Source of the DNA: Photobacterium sp. GJ3
GTDB taxonomy: Bacteria > Pseudomonadota > Gammaproteobacteria > Enterobacterales > Vibrionaceae
Length of the DNA: 64,000 nt
Direction of reading: 5' to 3'
NCBI RefSeq assembly: GCF_018199995.1
Contig: NZ_CP073578.1
Location: 2,914,001 to 2,978,000 of the forward strand
Under the pieces are notes generated by a model. That model saw only the letters and a program-made list of their open reading frames with translations. It made no database searches and was not told the DNA's origin. The stretch's first letter is position 1. The number at the start of each line of letters is the position of its first letter. This document shows, piece by piece, positions 20,375 through 31,264 of the stretch. Both the position numbers and the translations under genes were made by a program.

Positions 20375-20470
20375 TTTTCTGCTCACTAAACCGACTCTTT
20401 TATCGCAAGTATAGTGGCAAATTTGTCACATCGTTGCTTTCATCGGCAGCGAGCAGAAAACGAAAATCAG

Positions 20471-21388
20471 TTAAGCGAGCACCATGCCTGGCTGAGCAAA
20501 TGTGACAGGCACATCCGCTTCGTCCTGGAAGGTTGACCATTCGTAGGCTTCCTGATCAGCCAGAACCGCACGCAACAATTTATTGTTCAGGGCGTGGCCC
20601 GACTTGTAAGCCACCATCTCGCCAATGATGTTGTGACCACACATATAAAGGTCGCCAATCGCGTCCAGTACTTTGTGAGTCACCAGTTCATTGTCGAAAC
20701 GCAGGCCATCATCGTTCAGAATACGGTAATCATCCAGAACAATAGCGTTGTCGAAACTACCGCCCAGACACAGGTTTTGCGACTGGAGGTATTCGATGTC
20801 ACGCATGAAACCGAAAGTCCGCGCACGGCTGATATCTTTCACAAACGACTGGCTGGAAAAATCCAGCACCAGGCGTTGCTGGTCAGAGTCAATTGCCGGA
20901 TGGTTGAATTCGATCGCGAAGTCCAGACGGAAACCGTTGTAAGGTCTCAGTTCAGCCCACTTGTCGCCATCTTCAACACGAACCGTTTTCTTCAAACGCA
21001 GAAAGCGCTTTGGCGTATTCAGTGTTTCAATTCCGGCGGATTGCAACAGATAAATGAATGGGCTGGCGCTGCCGTCCATAATTGGAATTTCAGGCGCATC
21101 CACTTCCACAATCACGTTATCAATCCCCATGCCCGCCAGTGCGGCATTGAGGTGCTCAACCGTTGAGATCCGTACGCCCTGATCATTCACCAGTGCGGTG
21201 CACAACATTGTATCGCGTACTGAATCGGCATTGGCCGGAAAATCTACCGGCGGGTTTAAATCCGTACGACGATAGATTACACCAGTATTTGCTGCGGCTG
21301 GGCGCAGAATAAGCGTCACTTTACGGCCCGAGTGAAGACCCACTCCGGTCGTTTGAACGATGCTTTTTAGTGTACGTTGTCTGATCAT
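20471..21388 (-). CDS. lpxC: UDP-3-O-acyl-N-acetylglucosamine deacetylase
   Basis: LpxC is the zinc deacetylase catalysing the first committed step of lipid A synthesis. From ATG 21388 ([21 protein letters not shown]) it has 305 aa, as in E. coli. Zinc ligands lie in [10 protein letters not shown] and in [16 protein letters not shown]. The C-terminal tail ends [11 protein letters not shown], a short hydrophobic end of the kind recognised by FtsH in E. coli. The frame is open upstream to 21466, but that part is not LpxC-like. It is the last gene of the dcw run and follows ftsZ by about 115 bases. Confidence 0.97.
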   Translation of the reverse strand: MIRQRTLKSIVQTTGVGLHSGRKVTLILRPAAANTGVIYRRTDLNPPVDFPANADSVRDTMLCTALVNDQGVRISTVEHLNAALAGMGIDNVIVEVDAPEIPIMDGSASPFIYLLQSAGIETLNTPKRFLRLKKTVRVEDGDKWAELRPYNGFRLDFAIEFNHPAIDSDQQRLVLDFSSQSFVKDISRARTFGFMRDIEYLQSQNLCLGGSFDNAIVLDDYRILNDDGLRFDNELVTHKVLDAIGDLYMCGHNIIGEMVAYKSGHALNNKLLRAVLADQEAYEWSTFQDEADVPVTFAQPGMVLA

Positions 21389-21504
21389 CTGCTTACTCGT
21401 CTCAACTGACTGATGACTATATATCGACCACCGAAAAATAAACTTTAATGGCAGCCAAGCGGTCATCTTACCACCAATCGTGACCTAACCCAAACTTTTT
21501 GAAA

Positions 21505-22695
21505 TCAGTCGGCCTGCTTGCGCAAAAACGCCGGAATATCCAAATAGTCATGATCGGCCTGCTGCTTTGGCTTGGCTGCCGTGGCTGCTGCGCCTGACTG
21601 AACCGCTTTCTCAGCCGCTGGCTGAGTCGTCTGAGGCTTGATCGTTTCTTCTGGCTGCTGCGCTGCTTGCTGAACCACTGGCTTTTCCTGTGCCGCAGGT
21701 TTGGCTGAATTCGTCACCAGCGTGATATCCGGCTTAGATTCTTTACCAATGCCTGTGGCAACAACCGTCACACGCAGTTCATCGCTCATCTCTGGATCCA
21801 GAGATGTACCAATCACAACCGTCGCGTTATCCGATGCGAACGCCTTCACTGTGTTACCCACAGTTTCAAACTCATCCAGACGCATATCCAGACCCGCTGT
21901 AATGTTCACCAGAACACCACGAGCACCCGCCAGATCGATATCTTCCAGCAGTGGGCTTGAAATTGCCATTTCGGCTGCTTCTTCCGCACGATCTTCGCCC
22001 GTTGCAACACCGCTTCCCATCATGGCATGACCCATTTCGGACATGACAGTACGCACGTCTGCAAAGTCGACGTTGATCATGCCCGGACGGGTGATCAGCT
22101 CGGCAATGCCCTGAACGGCATTTTTCAGCACGTCATTGGCTTTCGCAAAGGCATCCAGCAACGTAATCCCGCGTCCCAGCACTTTCAGCAGTTTCTCGTT
22201 CGGGATCGTGATCAGGGAGTCCACGTGCTTGGACAGCTCTTCGATGCCCTGCTCCGCAAACGCCATGCGCTTTTTCCCTTCGAAGCTGAAAGGTTTGGTG
22301 ACCACAGCAACGGTCAAAATACCCAGCTCTTTCGCAACTTCAGCAATAATCGGCGCTGCACCTGTACCGGTACCGCCGCCCATGCCTGCTGCAATGAAGA
22401 CCATATCTGAACCGTCCAGCGCTTCGCGGATCGCTTCACGATCTTCCAGGGCTGAATCCCGGCCTACCTGTGGGTTTGCGCCTGCGCCCAAACCTTTTGT
22501 GATGTCACCGCCAATCTGAATCACTGTGCCGACGTTGCTTTTACGCAGCGCTTGGGCATCAGTATTTACGCTGATGAAGTGTACGCCTTCAATTGACTCA
22601 CGAACCATGTGATCAACAGCGTTACCACCGCCACCGCCAACGCCAATGACTTTAATTACCGCTTCATCAGACAATTCCATCATCGGTTCAAACAT
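21505..22695 (-). CDS. ftsZ: Cell-division GTPase FtsZ
   Basis: FtsZ is the tubulin homologue that forms the Z ring. The 396-aa sequence has the tubulin signature GGGTGTG at 106-112 and a GTPase core to about residue 320. A Gln/Ala/Pro-rich linker leads to the conserved C-terminal peptide [14 protein letters not shown], which binds FtsA and ZipA. It follows ftsA by 33 bases and is co-transcribed with ftsQ and ftsA. Confidence 0.98.
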   Translation of the reverse strand: MFEPMMELSDEAVIKVIGVGGGGGNAVDHMVRESIEGVHFISVNTDAQALRKSNVGTVIQIGGDITKGLGAGANPQVGRDSALEDREAIREALDGSDMVFIAAGMGGGTGTGAAPIIAEVAKELGILTVAVVTKPFSFEGKKRMAFAEQGIEELSKHVDSLITIPNEKLLKVLGRGITLLDAFAKANDVLKNAVQGIAELITRPGMINVDFADVRTVMSEMGHAMMGSGVATGEDRAEEAAEMAISSPLLEDIDLAGARGVLVNITAGLDMRLDEFETVGNTVKAFASDNATVVIGTSLDPEMSDELRVTVVATGIGKESKPDITLVTNSAKPAAQEKPVVQQAAQQPEETIKPQTTQPAAEKAVQSGAAATAAKPKQQADHDYLDIPAFLRKQAD

Positions 22696-22728
22696 GTGTT
22701 CTCTCCGTTTTTCCTGTTCGCATCAGGT

Positions 22729-23985
22729 TTAAAATTCTTTTCTTAGCCAACCACTAATTTTAGTGAACAGACCTGTCACGGAACGTTTGGGTTCCAGTTC
22801 ACTATCTTCAAATGTCTGACTGTCCTTTCCGTATTGCAGCAATCCTACTGCAGTTGCGTAATGCGGGGCCTGGACATAATCCGTTAAGCCACTTAGTCCG
22901 AGAGGTCGGCCTAAACGCACCTGATTGCGGAATACCCGCTCAGCGCACTCAACCAGCCCTTCCATCTGGGAGGCACCACCGGTTAAAACAATCCCGGCAG
23001 CGAGCTGGTGTTTGACACCCGAATTACGCAGTTGTTCTTGTATTTCCACCAACTTTTGATTCACCAAACCCAGCAACTCGCTGTATCGCGGTTCAATGAC
23101 TTCCGCAAGGGTCTGGCTTTGCAGGCTGCGCGACGGTCGTCCACCTACACTGGGCACATCAACTTTCGCATCTTTGCTGACCAATTCACTCAGCGCACAG
23201 CCATATTTTACTTTGATTTCCTCAGCATCACCGGGTGGTGTGCCAAAGGCATAAGCGATGTCACTGGTCACCACGTTGCCTGCGTAAGGAATCACTTCCG
23301 CATGACGCAGTGCGCCCCCGGTCCAGACGGCAAGATCCATGGTGCCACCGCCGATATCCACGACACAGACACCCAGTTCACGCTCATCTGCAGTCAGGAC
23401 GGCGTAGCTTGCTGCCAGGCCGGAGAAAATCAGCTGATCCACTTTCAGACCACAGCGTTCCACGGCTTTCACAATGTTTCGCGCCATATCATTGTGGCAA
23501 GTGATCATGTGCACGCTGGCTTCCATCCGCACGCCGGACAATCCTACCGGGTTTTTAATCCCTTCCTGATAGTCAATGGCGAACTCTTGCGGTATGACAT
23601 GCAAGGTGCGGTGCTCGTCGCTGATTTTCACCGACTTGGCGGTATGGATGACATTATCAACATCATCCTGTGTGACTTCTTTGTCAGAAATAGGCACCAT
23701 GCCTTTTTCTGTCTGACAGCGAATATGTTTACCAGATAAGGACAGATATACAGAAGCAATCTGACAATCGGCCATCAATTCTGCTTGGTCAACCGCCCGC
23801 TGTACAGATTTGACGACAGATTCCAAATCATTGACGCCACCTTTGTCCATGCCTTTAGACGGGCTGCTGCCCACACCAATGACATTCACCTGGCCGTCCG
23901 GCAATGCCTCGCCTACCAAAGCACACACTTTGGAAGTGCCGATATCAAGGCCAACGATGAGTTTTTTATCTGTTGCCTTCGTCAT
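22729..23985 (-). CDS. ftsA: Actin-like division protein FtsA
   Basis: FtsA tethers FtsZ to the membrane and recruits later divisome proteins. The 418 aa show the actin-fold phosphate-binding motif LIVGLDIGTSKVCALVGE at the N terminus, further nucleotide motifs (VVDIGGGTMDLAVW, GIVLTGGASQMEG), and the C-terminal amphipathic membrane-targeting helix ISGWLRKEF. Eleven bases separate it from ftsQ. Confidence 0.98.
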   Translation of the reverse strand: MTKATDKKLIVGLDIGTSKVCALVGEALPDGQVNVIGVGSSPSKGMDKGGVNDLESVVKSVQRAVDQAELMADCQIASVYLSLSGKHIRCQTEKGMVPISDKEVTQDDVDNVIHTAKSVKISDEHRTLHVIPQEFAIDYQEGIKNPVGLSGVRMEASVHMITCHNDMARNIVKAVERCGLKVDQLIFSGLAASYAVLTADERELGVCVVDIGGGTMDLAVWTGGALRHAEVIPYAGNVVTSDIAYAFGTPPGDAEEIKVKYGCALSELVSKDAKVDVPSVGGRPSRSLQSQTLAEVIEPRYSELLGLVNQKLVEIQEQLRNSGVKHQLAAGIVLTGGASQMEGLVECAERVFRNQVRLGRPLGLSGLTDYVQAPHYATAVGLLQYGKDSQTFEDSELEPKRSVTGLFTKISGWLRKEF

Positions 23986-23996
23986 TAGCGCACGCT

Positions 23997-24764
23997 CTAT
24001 TCCTGAACTACATCTTCGTTATTTTGTTGCCAACCTACGGCGACACCCGTGTCGTATCGCAGATCAACATAATCAATTGCTTTGCCCTGCTGTTCTAATT
24101 CCGGGTAAAGCCATAAAAAACGCTGAATTCGCTCCAATCGAGCTTCTCTGCCCAATTCCAGCCGAATGCCATTGCTGAGCCAGATTCGCCAGGAGCGTCT
24201 TTCATTGAGTGACAGCCTAACAATTTCAAATCCGCCACGCTGTAACTCCGGTTGCATTTCGCGCCAGGTCTGAAGCATTTCTGCACTGCTGCCGTCAGGT
24301 CCTTCCAGAGTCACCATCGGTTCGCCTGCAACATCCGTGGCCGGTGCAAGAAAAACTTTGCCCTGCTGATTCACCAGAAATTCATCATTCCAGATGGCTG
24401 CCGGTTCATGCTCAACCAAATACACCTTCACGGTATCCGGCCATTGCTTGCGAACCGAGGCTCGGTTCACCCAGGGTAAAGATTCCAGCGCCTGCTGAAG
24501 GTCATCCACATCCTGCAGCATAAAGCTGCCCAGCGATCCCATTTCCAGAATGCCCTGCCGAACCTGATCTGTAGTCAGGTGGTGCAGCTCTCCCTGAATC
24601 ACCAACTGAGACAATGGCAGACGGTTGGCGTCTGTCATCCAGTGGATCACCGCCATCAGCAACCAGATAATGCCGGCAATGACACAAACGAGAAAACTCA
24701 GACCACGCCATTGGGACAACGGACCGGAAACCAAGTTGTGCTGTTTCAGGGTTGCCTCAGTCAT
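23997..24764 (-). CDS. ftsQ: Divisome protein FtsQ
   Basis: FtsQ is a bitopic protein that links FtsB/FtsL to the divisome. The 255 aa have a short cytoplasmic N terminus, one TM helix at about 25-45 (LSFLVCVIAGIIWLLMAV), a POTRA domain (LSQLVIQGELHHLTTDQVRQ) and a beta domain. It is the first gene of ftsQ-ftsA-ftsZ here. A good sigma70-type promoter is visible about 130 bases upstream. Confidence 0.95.
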   Translation of the reverse strand: MTEATLKQHNLVSGPLSQWRGLSFLVCVIAGIIWLLMAVIHWMTDANRLPLSQLVIQGELHHLTTDQVRQGILEMGSLGSFMLQDVDDLQQALESLPWVNRASVRKQWPDTVKVYLVEHEPAAIWNDEFLVNQQGKVFLAPATDVAGEPMVTLEGPDGSSAEMLQTWREMQPELQRGGFEIVRLSLNERRSWRIWLSNGIRLELGREARLERIQRFLWLYPELEQQGKAIDYVDLRYDTGVAVGWQQNNEDVVQE

Positions 24765-25107
24765 GGTTTACCACTTCATTTCCTGAATCATCTCAGTCTG
24801 CCGTTATTTTGATCACCAGACAAGCGAAGTGAAGACTTACCTGTCATAAAATTTCACCAAAAACCGGATACGGCAGCAAAGTTGGCCGATTATACCGACC
24901 AACGCGATGCTCTCCAACCATTGTCCGCAATTTCCTGAATCTTATCTTGATGTATCAGGAATCAGCGTCAGACCTCACTCGGACAGCCACACGGCCTGCA
25001 TCAACGATTGAAGGAATTTTCCTCTTTTTCTCAAAGCTTAGTGAAAAAGCCAAAGAAAGTGACACAAAATAATCCAGATTTTAGCGTCACGATACCTTTG
25101 AAGCACA
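24765..25107. other. Intergenic gap between murC and ftsQ, no ddlB
   Basis: This 343-base stretch has no credible ORF. It holds the predicted ftsQ promoter at 24889-24917. Near the murC end a weak CTTTTTC/GAAAAAG inverted repeat (about 25023-25048) could help terminate murC transcripts. D-Ala-D-Ala ligase, encoded here in E. coli, is absent. Confidence 0.7.
24889..24917 (-). promoter_or_regulatory. Predicted sigma70 promoter of ftsQAZ
   Basis: On the minus strand TTGGAG (-35, 24912-24917) and TATAAT (-10, 24889-24894) are 17 bases apart. This lies in the murC-ftsQ gap, where E. coli has ddlB carrying ftsQ promoters. Confidence 0.65.
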
Positions 25108-26565
25108 TTATTTCTTCATTTCCTTCACGTTCAGGGCCAGTGCTGCCAGCTGACGTGCAATTTTACCAACGTCACCAGCACCTTGCGTCAGCACCAGGTC
25201 ATTATCCTGAATGACATTCGCTAACACACCCGGCAGCGCCGCTGTATTGGGCACAAAAATCGGATCCAACTGGCCTCGGCCACGAATCGTCCGGCACAAG
25301 GCTCGGCCATCCGCACCTGGAATCGGCGTTTCACCTGCGCTGTACACATCCAGCATCAGCAGAACATCCACCTGCTCCAGCACATTGGCAAAGTCATCAT
25401 ACAAATCCCGGGTCCGGGTGTAACGATGCGGCTGGAAAATCATGACCAGACGTTTCTCCGGCCATCCGGCACGCGCGGCCTGAATTGTGACATCCACTTC
25501 GCTTGGGTGATGACCATAGTCGTCCACCAGCATGACCTGGCCATTGCCTGTATCGAATTCACCCAACTGGTCAAAACGACGGCCTGTGCCCTCAAATTCG
25601 ACCAGTGCACGCTGGATTGCAGCGTCGTCTACGCCTTCTTCGGTCGCAACCGCAACTGCGGCCGCGGCATTCAGGGCATTGTGACGACCCGGAATATTCA
25701 GGGTTACAGACAGCGCGGGCTTTCCTTTGCGTAAAATCGAGAAATGACCTTGTTGTCCCTGCTGGCGGTAATCCGTCAGGCGGACATCCGCATCTTCCGA
25801 GAAACCATAAGTGATCACCTGACGGCCCACACGAGGCAGCAGTTCGCGGACAACCGGATCGTCAATACACATCACAGCCAGGCCGTAGAAGGGCAGATTA
25901 TGCAGGAAGTCAATAAAGGTCTGTTTGAGGTTTTCGAAATCACCGCCATAGGTATCCATATGATCGGCTTCGATGTTCGTCACCACGCACACCATGGGTT
26001 GCAAGTGAATGAAAGAGGCATCACTTTCATCCGCTTCAGCAATCAGATAACGGCTCGAACCCAGACGGGCATTGGTCCCGGCACTCTTGACCAGACCACC
26101 GTTCACAAAGGTTGGATCCAGCCCGGCTTCCGAATAGATTTGTGTCGTCAGTGCAGTGGTGGTGGTTTTACCGTGCGTTCCGGCAATCGCAATCCCATGG
26201 CGATAGCGCATCAGCTCTGCCAGCATTTCTGCACGGCGAACCACTGGGATCCGAAGGGCGCGTGCGGCTTTCAGCTCCGGGTTGTCTGCTGAAATCGCGG
26301 TGGAAACCACCACAACACTGGCCCCTTCCACATTGCTCTCGGCATGTCCGAAAAACAGTTCAGCCCCCCGCTCAGACAGACGCTCTGTCACCGAGTTTGG
26401 GGTAATGTCTGAACCGCTGATACGGTAGCCTTCGTTCAGCAGCACTTCAGCAATGCCGCTCATCCCGGCTCCGCCGATTCCAACAAAGTGAATTCGCTCA
26501 ACCCGACGCATTTCTGGCACCATGGTTCTGATTTTAGCAATTTGCTGGTTATCCGGTTTACTCAT
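25108..26565 (-). CDS. murC: UDP-N-acetylmuramate--L-alanine ligase
   Basis: MurC adds L-Ala to UDP-MurNAc, the first amino acid of the peptidoglycan stem. The protein shows the Mur ligase layout: an N-terminal UDP-binding [13 protein letters not shown], the ATP loop [11 protein letters not shown], and a C-terminal domain with [10 protein letters not shown]. The ATG at 26565 gives 485 aa; a GTG one codon earlier is possible. It lies 15 bases after murG. Confidence 0.97.
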   Translation of the reverse strand: MSKPDNQQIAKIRTMVPEMRRVERIHFVGIGGAGMSGIAEVLLNEGYRISGSDITPNSVTERLSERGAELFFGHAESNVEGASVVVVSTAISADNPELKAARALRIPVVRRAEMLAELMRYRHGIAIAGTHGKTTTTALTTQIYSEAGLDPTFVNGGLVKSAGTNARLGSSRYLIAEADESDASFIHLQPMVCVVTNIEADHMDTYGGDFENLKQTFIDFLHNLPFYGLAVMCIDDPVVRELLPRVGRQVITYGFSEDADVRLTDYRQQGQQGHFSILRKGKPALSVTLNIPGRHNALNAAAAVAVATEEGVDDAAIQRALVEFEGTGRRFDQLGEFDTGNGQVMLVDDYGHHPSEVDVTIQAARAGWPEKRLVMIFQPHRYTRTRDLYDDFANVLEQVDVLLMLDVYSAGETPIPGADGRALCRTIRGRGQLDPIFVPNTAALPGVLANVIQDNDLVLTQGAGDVGKIARQLAALALNVKEMKK

Positions 26566-26582
26566 CACTTGGTTCTCTATAT

Positions 26583-27653
26583 TTATTTCTTTGCCTGCGC
26601 CTTGATGACATCCGCAACGCGAACATCGGCATCAAGAATCGCAGCCTGTCTCGCAGCCTCGGCCATGTTCAGCAAAGCCGGACGATCCAATGTGGCAATC
26701 AGTTGGGCCAGTTTTTCTGCGGTCAGATCCGGCTGTTCAATCATGTGTGCCGCACCACAGGCGACCAGATGATCGGCATTCAGGGCCTGCTGGCGATCTT
26801 TGTGCATAAATGGCACAAACACAGCGCCCACCCCGGCGGCTGATAACTCAGACACCGTCAGGGCGCCAGAGCGGCACACCACCAGATCAGCCCAGTCATA
26901 GGCGGCAGCCACATCATCAATAAATTCAGTGACCTTGTACTGTACCGCGCCCGCGTCACGGTACGCTTGTTCGGTACTGTCCTGATTGCCTTTACCAGCC
27001 TGATGCCAGAGTTCAACCTGAACCCCCAATGTTGCTGCGGCCACCGGCACGATCTGATTCAGAATCCGCGCGCCCTGACTGCCACCCATAACCAGAATTC
27101 GCACCGGTCCTGTCCTTTCGGCCAGCCTGGTTTCTGGTGCTGCAATTTCGGTGACATCCCGGCGCACCGGATTCCCGACCACAGGTGTCTCAGGAAAAGC
27201 GCCGGGAAACGCCTGCAATACACTGGCCGCAATTCGCGACAACCAGCGGTTGGTTAAGCCGGCAACAGCATTCTGCTCATGCAGGATCACCGGAATCCCA
27301 CTCAGCCAGGCAGCGACACCACCCGGTCCGCTGACATATCCGCCCATCCCCAGCACCGCGTCGGGTTGCCAGGCTTTGATGTAACGACGTGCCTGCCTGA
27401 TGGCACCCAGGATCTGAAATGGCGCCGCCAACAGGTTTTTCAGTCCCTGCCCGCGCAAGCCTTTCACTTGAATAAAATCAATCTCAATGCCATGTTTCGG
27501 AACGAGCTCGGCTTCCATCCGATCGGCTGTCCCCAGCCAGCGGATTTCCCAGCCTTCCTGTTGTAACTGACGGGCAACCGCCAGTGCCGGAAAGACGTGG
27601 CCGCCTGTCCCGCCTGCCATCACCAGCAGACGCTTATTTTTCTTCACTGTCAT
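26583..27653 (-). CDS. murG: N-acetylglucosaminyltransferase MurG
   Basis: MurG transfers GlcNAc to lipid I to form lipid II at the inner face of the cytoplasmic membrane. The 356-aa GT-B fold protein has the glycine motifs [17 protein letters not shown] and [12 protein letters not shown]. The acceptor and donor segments [11 protein letters not shown] and [27 protein letters not shown] are also present. ATG 27653 lies inside the end of ftsW, overlapping by 20 bases, so the two are translationally coupled. The open frame further upstream overlaps ftsW and is not MurG-like. Confidence 0.96.
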   Translation of the reverse strand: MTVKKNKRLLVMAGGTGGHVFPALAVARQLQQEGWEIRWLGTADRMEAELVPKHGIEIDFIQVKGLRGQGLKNLLAAPFQILGAIRQARRYIKAWQPDAVLGMGGYVSGPGGVAAWLSGIPVILHEQNAVAGLTNRWLSRIAASVLQAFPGAFPETPVVGNPVRRDVTEIAAPETRLAERTGPVRILVMGGSQGARILNQIVPVAAATLGVQVELWHQAGKGNQDSTEQAYRDAGAVQYKVTEFIDDVAAAYDWADLVVCRSGALTVSELSAAGVGAVFVPFMHKDRQQALNADHLVACGAAHMIEQPDLTAEKLAQLIATLDRPALLNMAEAARQAAILDADVRVADVIKAQAKK

Positions 27654-28842
27654 TTTGTTCACTTGATTGCGCGTGTCCGAACCGCGCCTCGTGGCGCTGC
27701 TCGTGATCAATACGCAGCAGTATGGCCACTGCTGTCGACATCATGAATAAACTGGAGCCACCGTAGCTGATCAGCGGCAGGGTCAGACCTTTGGTCGGCA
27801 CCATGCCCGCAGCCGCACCGACGTTCACCAGTGTCTGAAAGGCAAACCAGAAGCCAATGCCAAAGGCCAGAAACCCGCCAAACAGCTGTCCGGACTGCAA
27901 GCTTTTCCGGCCAATCAGCAAGGCTTTGAACACCAGACCAAAGATCAGCAGCAACACCACTGACACCCCGACCAGTCCAAATTCTTCCGCCAGCACGGCA
28001 AAAACAAAGTCCGTATGTGCTTCCGGTAAGTACTCCAGTTTCTGAATAGAATTCCCAAGTCCCTGACCGAACCAATCACCACGGCCAAACGCCATCAGCG
28101 ACTGCGTCAGCTGATACCCGCTGCCAAACGGATCTTCCCAGGGATCCATGAAGGCCGTGATCCGTCGCATCCGGTAAGGCTCAAACACGATCAGCATCAC
28201 GATCCCGGACAGTGCCATCGCCATCATCGCCAGAAACTGCCACAGCTTTGCCCCGGCGATAAACAACATGCCCACGGTGGTCACAAACATCACGACAAAG
28301 GAGCCCAGATCGGGCTGCATCAGAAGTAATGCCGCCATGAGCGCCAGCACCGCCAGCGGTTTGATGAAGCCATAGAAACTTTGCCGGACCTGATGATACT
28401 GCCGCACCAGATAACCGGACAGGAAGATGAAGAGCGACAGCTTGGCGACTTCCGCAGGCTGCAGGTTAAAGATCCCCAGCGGAATCCAGCGAACCGCACC
28501 GTTCACCGAACGTCCCAGCACCAGCACAATCACCAGCAAGGCCAGCGATGTAAACAGCATTGGCACACTGAGCTGACGCCAGCGGTCCAAAGGCACCTGC
28601 ACCATAAATGCAGCGAGCACGAGGGAGCACAGCAGGAAAAAACCATGTCGCAGTGCAAAGTAAAACGGCATGTCCGTCAGCCGGGTTGCCACGGGCACAG
28701 AAGCCGAACTGACGACCACCAGTCCGGTCACCATCAGCGCCAGACTGATCCACACCAGTTGCCGGTCATACTGACAGGGTGGCGCGGGCCGGCTGAACCA
28801 CTGACTGATTTCGAACAGGGCATCTTTGAGCCCACTCAGCAT
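27634..28842 (-). CDS. ftsW: Septal peptidoglycan glycosyltransferase FtsW (SEDS family)
   Basis: FtsW is the SEDS-family glycosyltransferase that polymerises septal peptidoglycan with FtsI. From ATG 28842 ([15 protein letters not shown]) it has 402 aa and about ten hydrophobic helices. Typical SEDS segments are [49 protein letters not shown] and [11 protein letters not shown]. The start overlaps the murD stop by seven bases. An upstream extension to 28941 is open but lies in murD. Confidence 0.96.
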   Translation of the reverse strand: MLSGLKDALFEISQWFSRPAPPCQYDRQLVWISLALMVTGLVVVSSASVPVATRLTDMPFYFALRHGFFLLCSLVLAAFMVQVPLDRWRQLSVPMLFTSLALLVIVLVLGRSVNGAVRWIPLGIFNLQPAEVAKLSLFIFLSGYLVRQYHQVRQSFYGFIKPLAVLALMAALLLMQPDLGSFVVMFVTTVGMLFIAGAKLWQFLAMMAMALSGIVMLIVFEPYRMRRITAFMDPWEDPFGSGYQLTQSLMAFGRGDWFGQGLGNSIQKLEYLPEAHTDFVFAVLAEEFGLVGVSVVLLLIFGLVFKALLIGRKSLQSGQLFGGFLAFGIGFWFAFQTLVNVGAAAGMVPTKGLTLPLISYGGSSLFMMSTAVAILLRIDHEQRHEARFGHAQSSEQNDSEEK

Positions 28843-30179
28843 GAGTGCGCTCCCTGTACCTGATCCTGCAGGCTGTGGGCCAGTGCCACAAAGGCATCCC
28901 CACGTGCCATGAAATTCGGATACTGATCCAGACTGGCGCAAGCCGGTGACAACAAAATCATATCGCCGGCCTGCGCTTCGGCAGCCGCCATCGCCATCGC
29001 CTGATCCATCGTCTCGACCACCACAGGGTTGCTGGTCAGAGACACAAACCGATGACCATCCCGGCCAAAGCAGTACAGCTGAACATTCAAGGGTTCAAGC
29101 ACAGATTTCAGTGGCGAAAAATCGGCACCTTTGCCATCCCCGCCCACCAGCAGGTGCAATTTACCGGGGATCGACAAACCGTCCAGTGCCGCCAGAGTAC
29201 TGGCCAGATTGGTCGCTTTTGAATCATTCACCCAGTCAACCCCGTGTGCCTGAACCACACGCTGGCAGCGATGGGGCAATCCGGTATAACGGCGAAGGGC
29301 CCGACAGGAGGCAGCGCGATCAATTCCCGCAGCATCGGCCAGCGCCAGTGCTGCCAGGCTGTTGGCAACATTATGACGGCCAACCAGAGCCAGCTCGCGA
29401 CTTGGCATCACAGGCTCGCTGTTGACCGCCAGATACTCTTGACCCTGAACCTGAATCAGACCGTAGTCTTTCTCGTCAAAACCGAAGCTGGTCTGCTGGC
29501 CTGAAAATGCTGTCGGCCATGTCGCGGCATCATCGCGGTTACTGATCGCAACACGGGCATGCTGAAAGATGCGCTGCTTCGCCAGTCCGTAATCGTTCAG
29601 GCTGTCGTAACGATCCATATGATCTTCTGACAGATTCAGATAAGCCGCTGCGGCCAGTTGCAGGGAGGACGTGGTTTCCAGCTGAAAGCTGGAGAGTTCC
29701 AGCACATACAACCCATTGCCCTGAGACAGCATATTCAGCGCTGCCAGACCAATGTTGCCGCCAACGCCGACCTGTATGCCAGCTTCCGCCGCCATTTCCC
29801 CCACCAGACTGGTGACGGTGCTTTTTCCGTTGGAGCCGGTAATGGCGACGACCGGCTGGTCTGCCGCCCAGGCAAAGAGTTCGATATCACCGACAATCGG
29901 GATGCCTGCCGCTGCCGCCGCTTGCATCTGCGGGGTACTGAGTGCAATCCCCGGATTGGCAACAATCAGATCCGCCGTCAGCAACCAGTCCATCTGCCAT
30001 TCACCGGCACACAGCGCCACATCATGCGGCAGTTCATTCTGGCCCGGCGGATTGGTGCGGGTGTCAATGACTCGGATCTGAGGCGCTGCTGGCTGTCGCT
30101 TGAGATAATTCACCACCGACAGCCCGGTCACGCCCAGACCAACGACAACGATATTGCCTGCCTGCTCCAAGCGATTCAT
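28836..30179 (-). CDS. murD: UDP-N-acetylmuramoyl-L-alanine--D-glutamate ligase
   Basis: MurD adds D-Glu to UDP-MurNAc-L-Ala. The 447 aa show the N-terminal Rossmann motif [16 protein letters not shown], the ATP loop [25 protein letters not shown], and the C-terminal DSKATN. It begins one base after mraY stops and overlaps ftsW at its end. Length is close to E. coli MurD (438 aa). Confidence 0.97.
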   Translation of the reverse strand: MNRLEQAGNIVVVGLGVTGLSVVNYLKRQPAAPQIRVIDTRTNPPGQNELPHDVALCAGEWQMDWLLTADLIVANPGIALSTPQMQAAAAAGIPIVGDIELFAWAADQPVVAITGSNGKSTVTSLVGEMAAEAGIQVGVGGNIGLAALNMLSQGNGLYVLELSSFQLETTSSLQLAAAAYLNLSEDHMDRYDSLNDYGLAKQRIFQHARVAISNRDDAATWPTAFSGQQTSFGFDEKDYGLIQVQGQEYLAVNSEPVMPSRELALVGRHNVANSLAALALADAAGIDRAASCRALRRYTGLPHRCQRVVQAHGVDWVNDSKATNLASTLAALDGLSIPGKLHLLVGGDGKGADFSPLKSVLEPLNVQLYCFGRDGHRFVSLTSNPVVVETMDQAMAMAAAEAQAGDMILLSPACASLDQYPNFMARGDAFVALAHSLQDQVQGAHSC

Positions 30180-31262
30180 TTAGCGTACCTTCAGTGTTGC
30201 CAGCGCAAACAGCACCAGCATCAGTGTAATAATCCAGAAGCGGACGATCACGCGTGGCTCCGGCCAGCCTTTCAGTTCATAGTGGTGGTGAATCGGTGCC
30301 ATCCGGAAGATGCGCTGACCGCGCAGCTTATAAGAGCCGACCTGAAGAATCACAGACACGGTTTCCATCACAAATACACCGCCCATGATGACCAGCAGTA
30401 ATTCCTGACGGACCAGCACCGCAATGGTTCCCAGAGCGCCGCCCAATGCCAGTGAGCCGACATCGCCCATGAAAACCTGTGCCGGGTAGGTATTGAACCA
30501 CAAAAAGCCCAGTCCTGCGCCGACAATCGCCGCACAGACGACCACCAGTTCACTGGCGTTGCTGATATAAGGAATGTGCAGATAGCTGGCAAAATTAACG
30601 TTGCCGGTTGCCCAGGCAATAAAGGCCATGCCAGCCGCGACCATGACGGTTGGCATAATGGCTAAGCCATCCAGACCATCGGTCAGGTTCACCGCATTAC
30701 TGGTGCCAACGATGACAAAATAAGTCAGTGCAATATACAGCAGCCCCAACTGCGGCATCACTTCTTTGAAAAACGGCACGACCAGCTGAGTCGCAGCGGT
30801 ATCTTTGCCATGTGCATACAGCGCAAACGCAACAACCAGCGCAATGACCGACTGCCAGAAGTACTTCCAGCGAGCAATCAGACCATCGGTATTTTTCCGG
30901 ACAACTTTGCGGTAATCGTCAACGAAGCCTACCGCGCCGTAGCCCAGCATGACCGTCAGCACCGCCCAGACATAAGGGTTTGTCAGATCAGACCACAGCA
31001 GTACTGTGAAGGTGATGGCCGCCAGGATCATGACCCCACCCATGGTTGGGGTGCCCCGTTTGCTGAAGTGTGACTCCGGCCCGTCATGGCGAACCACCTG
31101 GCCAATCTGCATCATTTGCAGGCGGGCAATCAAGCGTGGTCCCATCCACAGTGAAAGAATCAGAGCCGTCAGCACACTGATAATGGCGCGGAACGTCAGG
31201 TATTCAAACAAACGGAAAAAAGGAAAAGTCGACTCAAGTAAGTCTGCTAACCAAAAAATCAT
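30180..31262 (-). CDS. mraY: Phospho-N-acetylmuramoyl-pentapeptide transferase
   Basis: MraY moves phospho-MurNAc-pentapeptide onto undecaprenyl phosphate, giving lipid I. The 360-aa protein (same length as E. coli MraY) has ten hydrophobic helices. The catalytic aspartates lie in GFVDDYRK and [10 protein letters not shown], and the family motif [13 protein letters not shown] is near the C terminus. It sits between murF and murD, with gaps of at most two bases. Confidence 0.98.
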   Translation of the reverse strand: MIFWLADLLESTFPFFRLFEYLTFRAIISVLTALILSLWMGPRLIARLQMMQIGQVVRHDGPESHFSKRGTPTMGGVMILAAITFTVLLWSDLTNPYVWAVLTVMLGYGAVGFVDDYRKVVRKNTDGLIARWKYFWQSVIALVVAFALYAHGKDTAATQLVVPFFKEVMPQLGLLYIALTYFVIVGTSNAVNLTDGLDGLAIMPTVMVAAGMAFIAWATGNVNFASYLHIPYISNASELVVVCAAIVGAGLGFLWFNTYPAQVFMGDVGSLALGGALGTIAVLVRQELLLVIMGGVFVMETVSVILQVGSYKLRGQRIFRMAPIHHHYELKGWPEPRVIVRFWIITLMLVLFALATLKVR

Positions 31263-31264
31263 TC

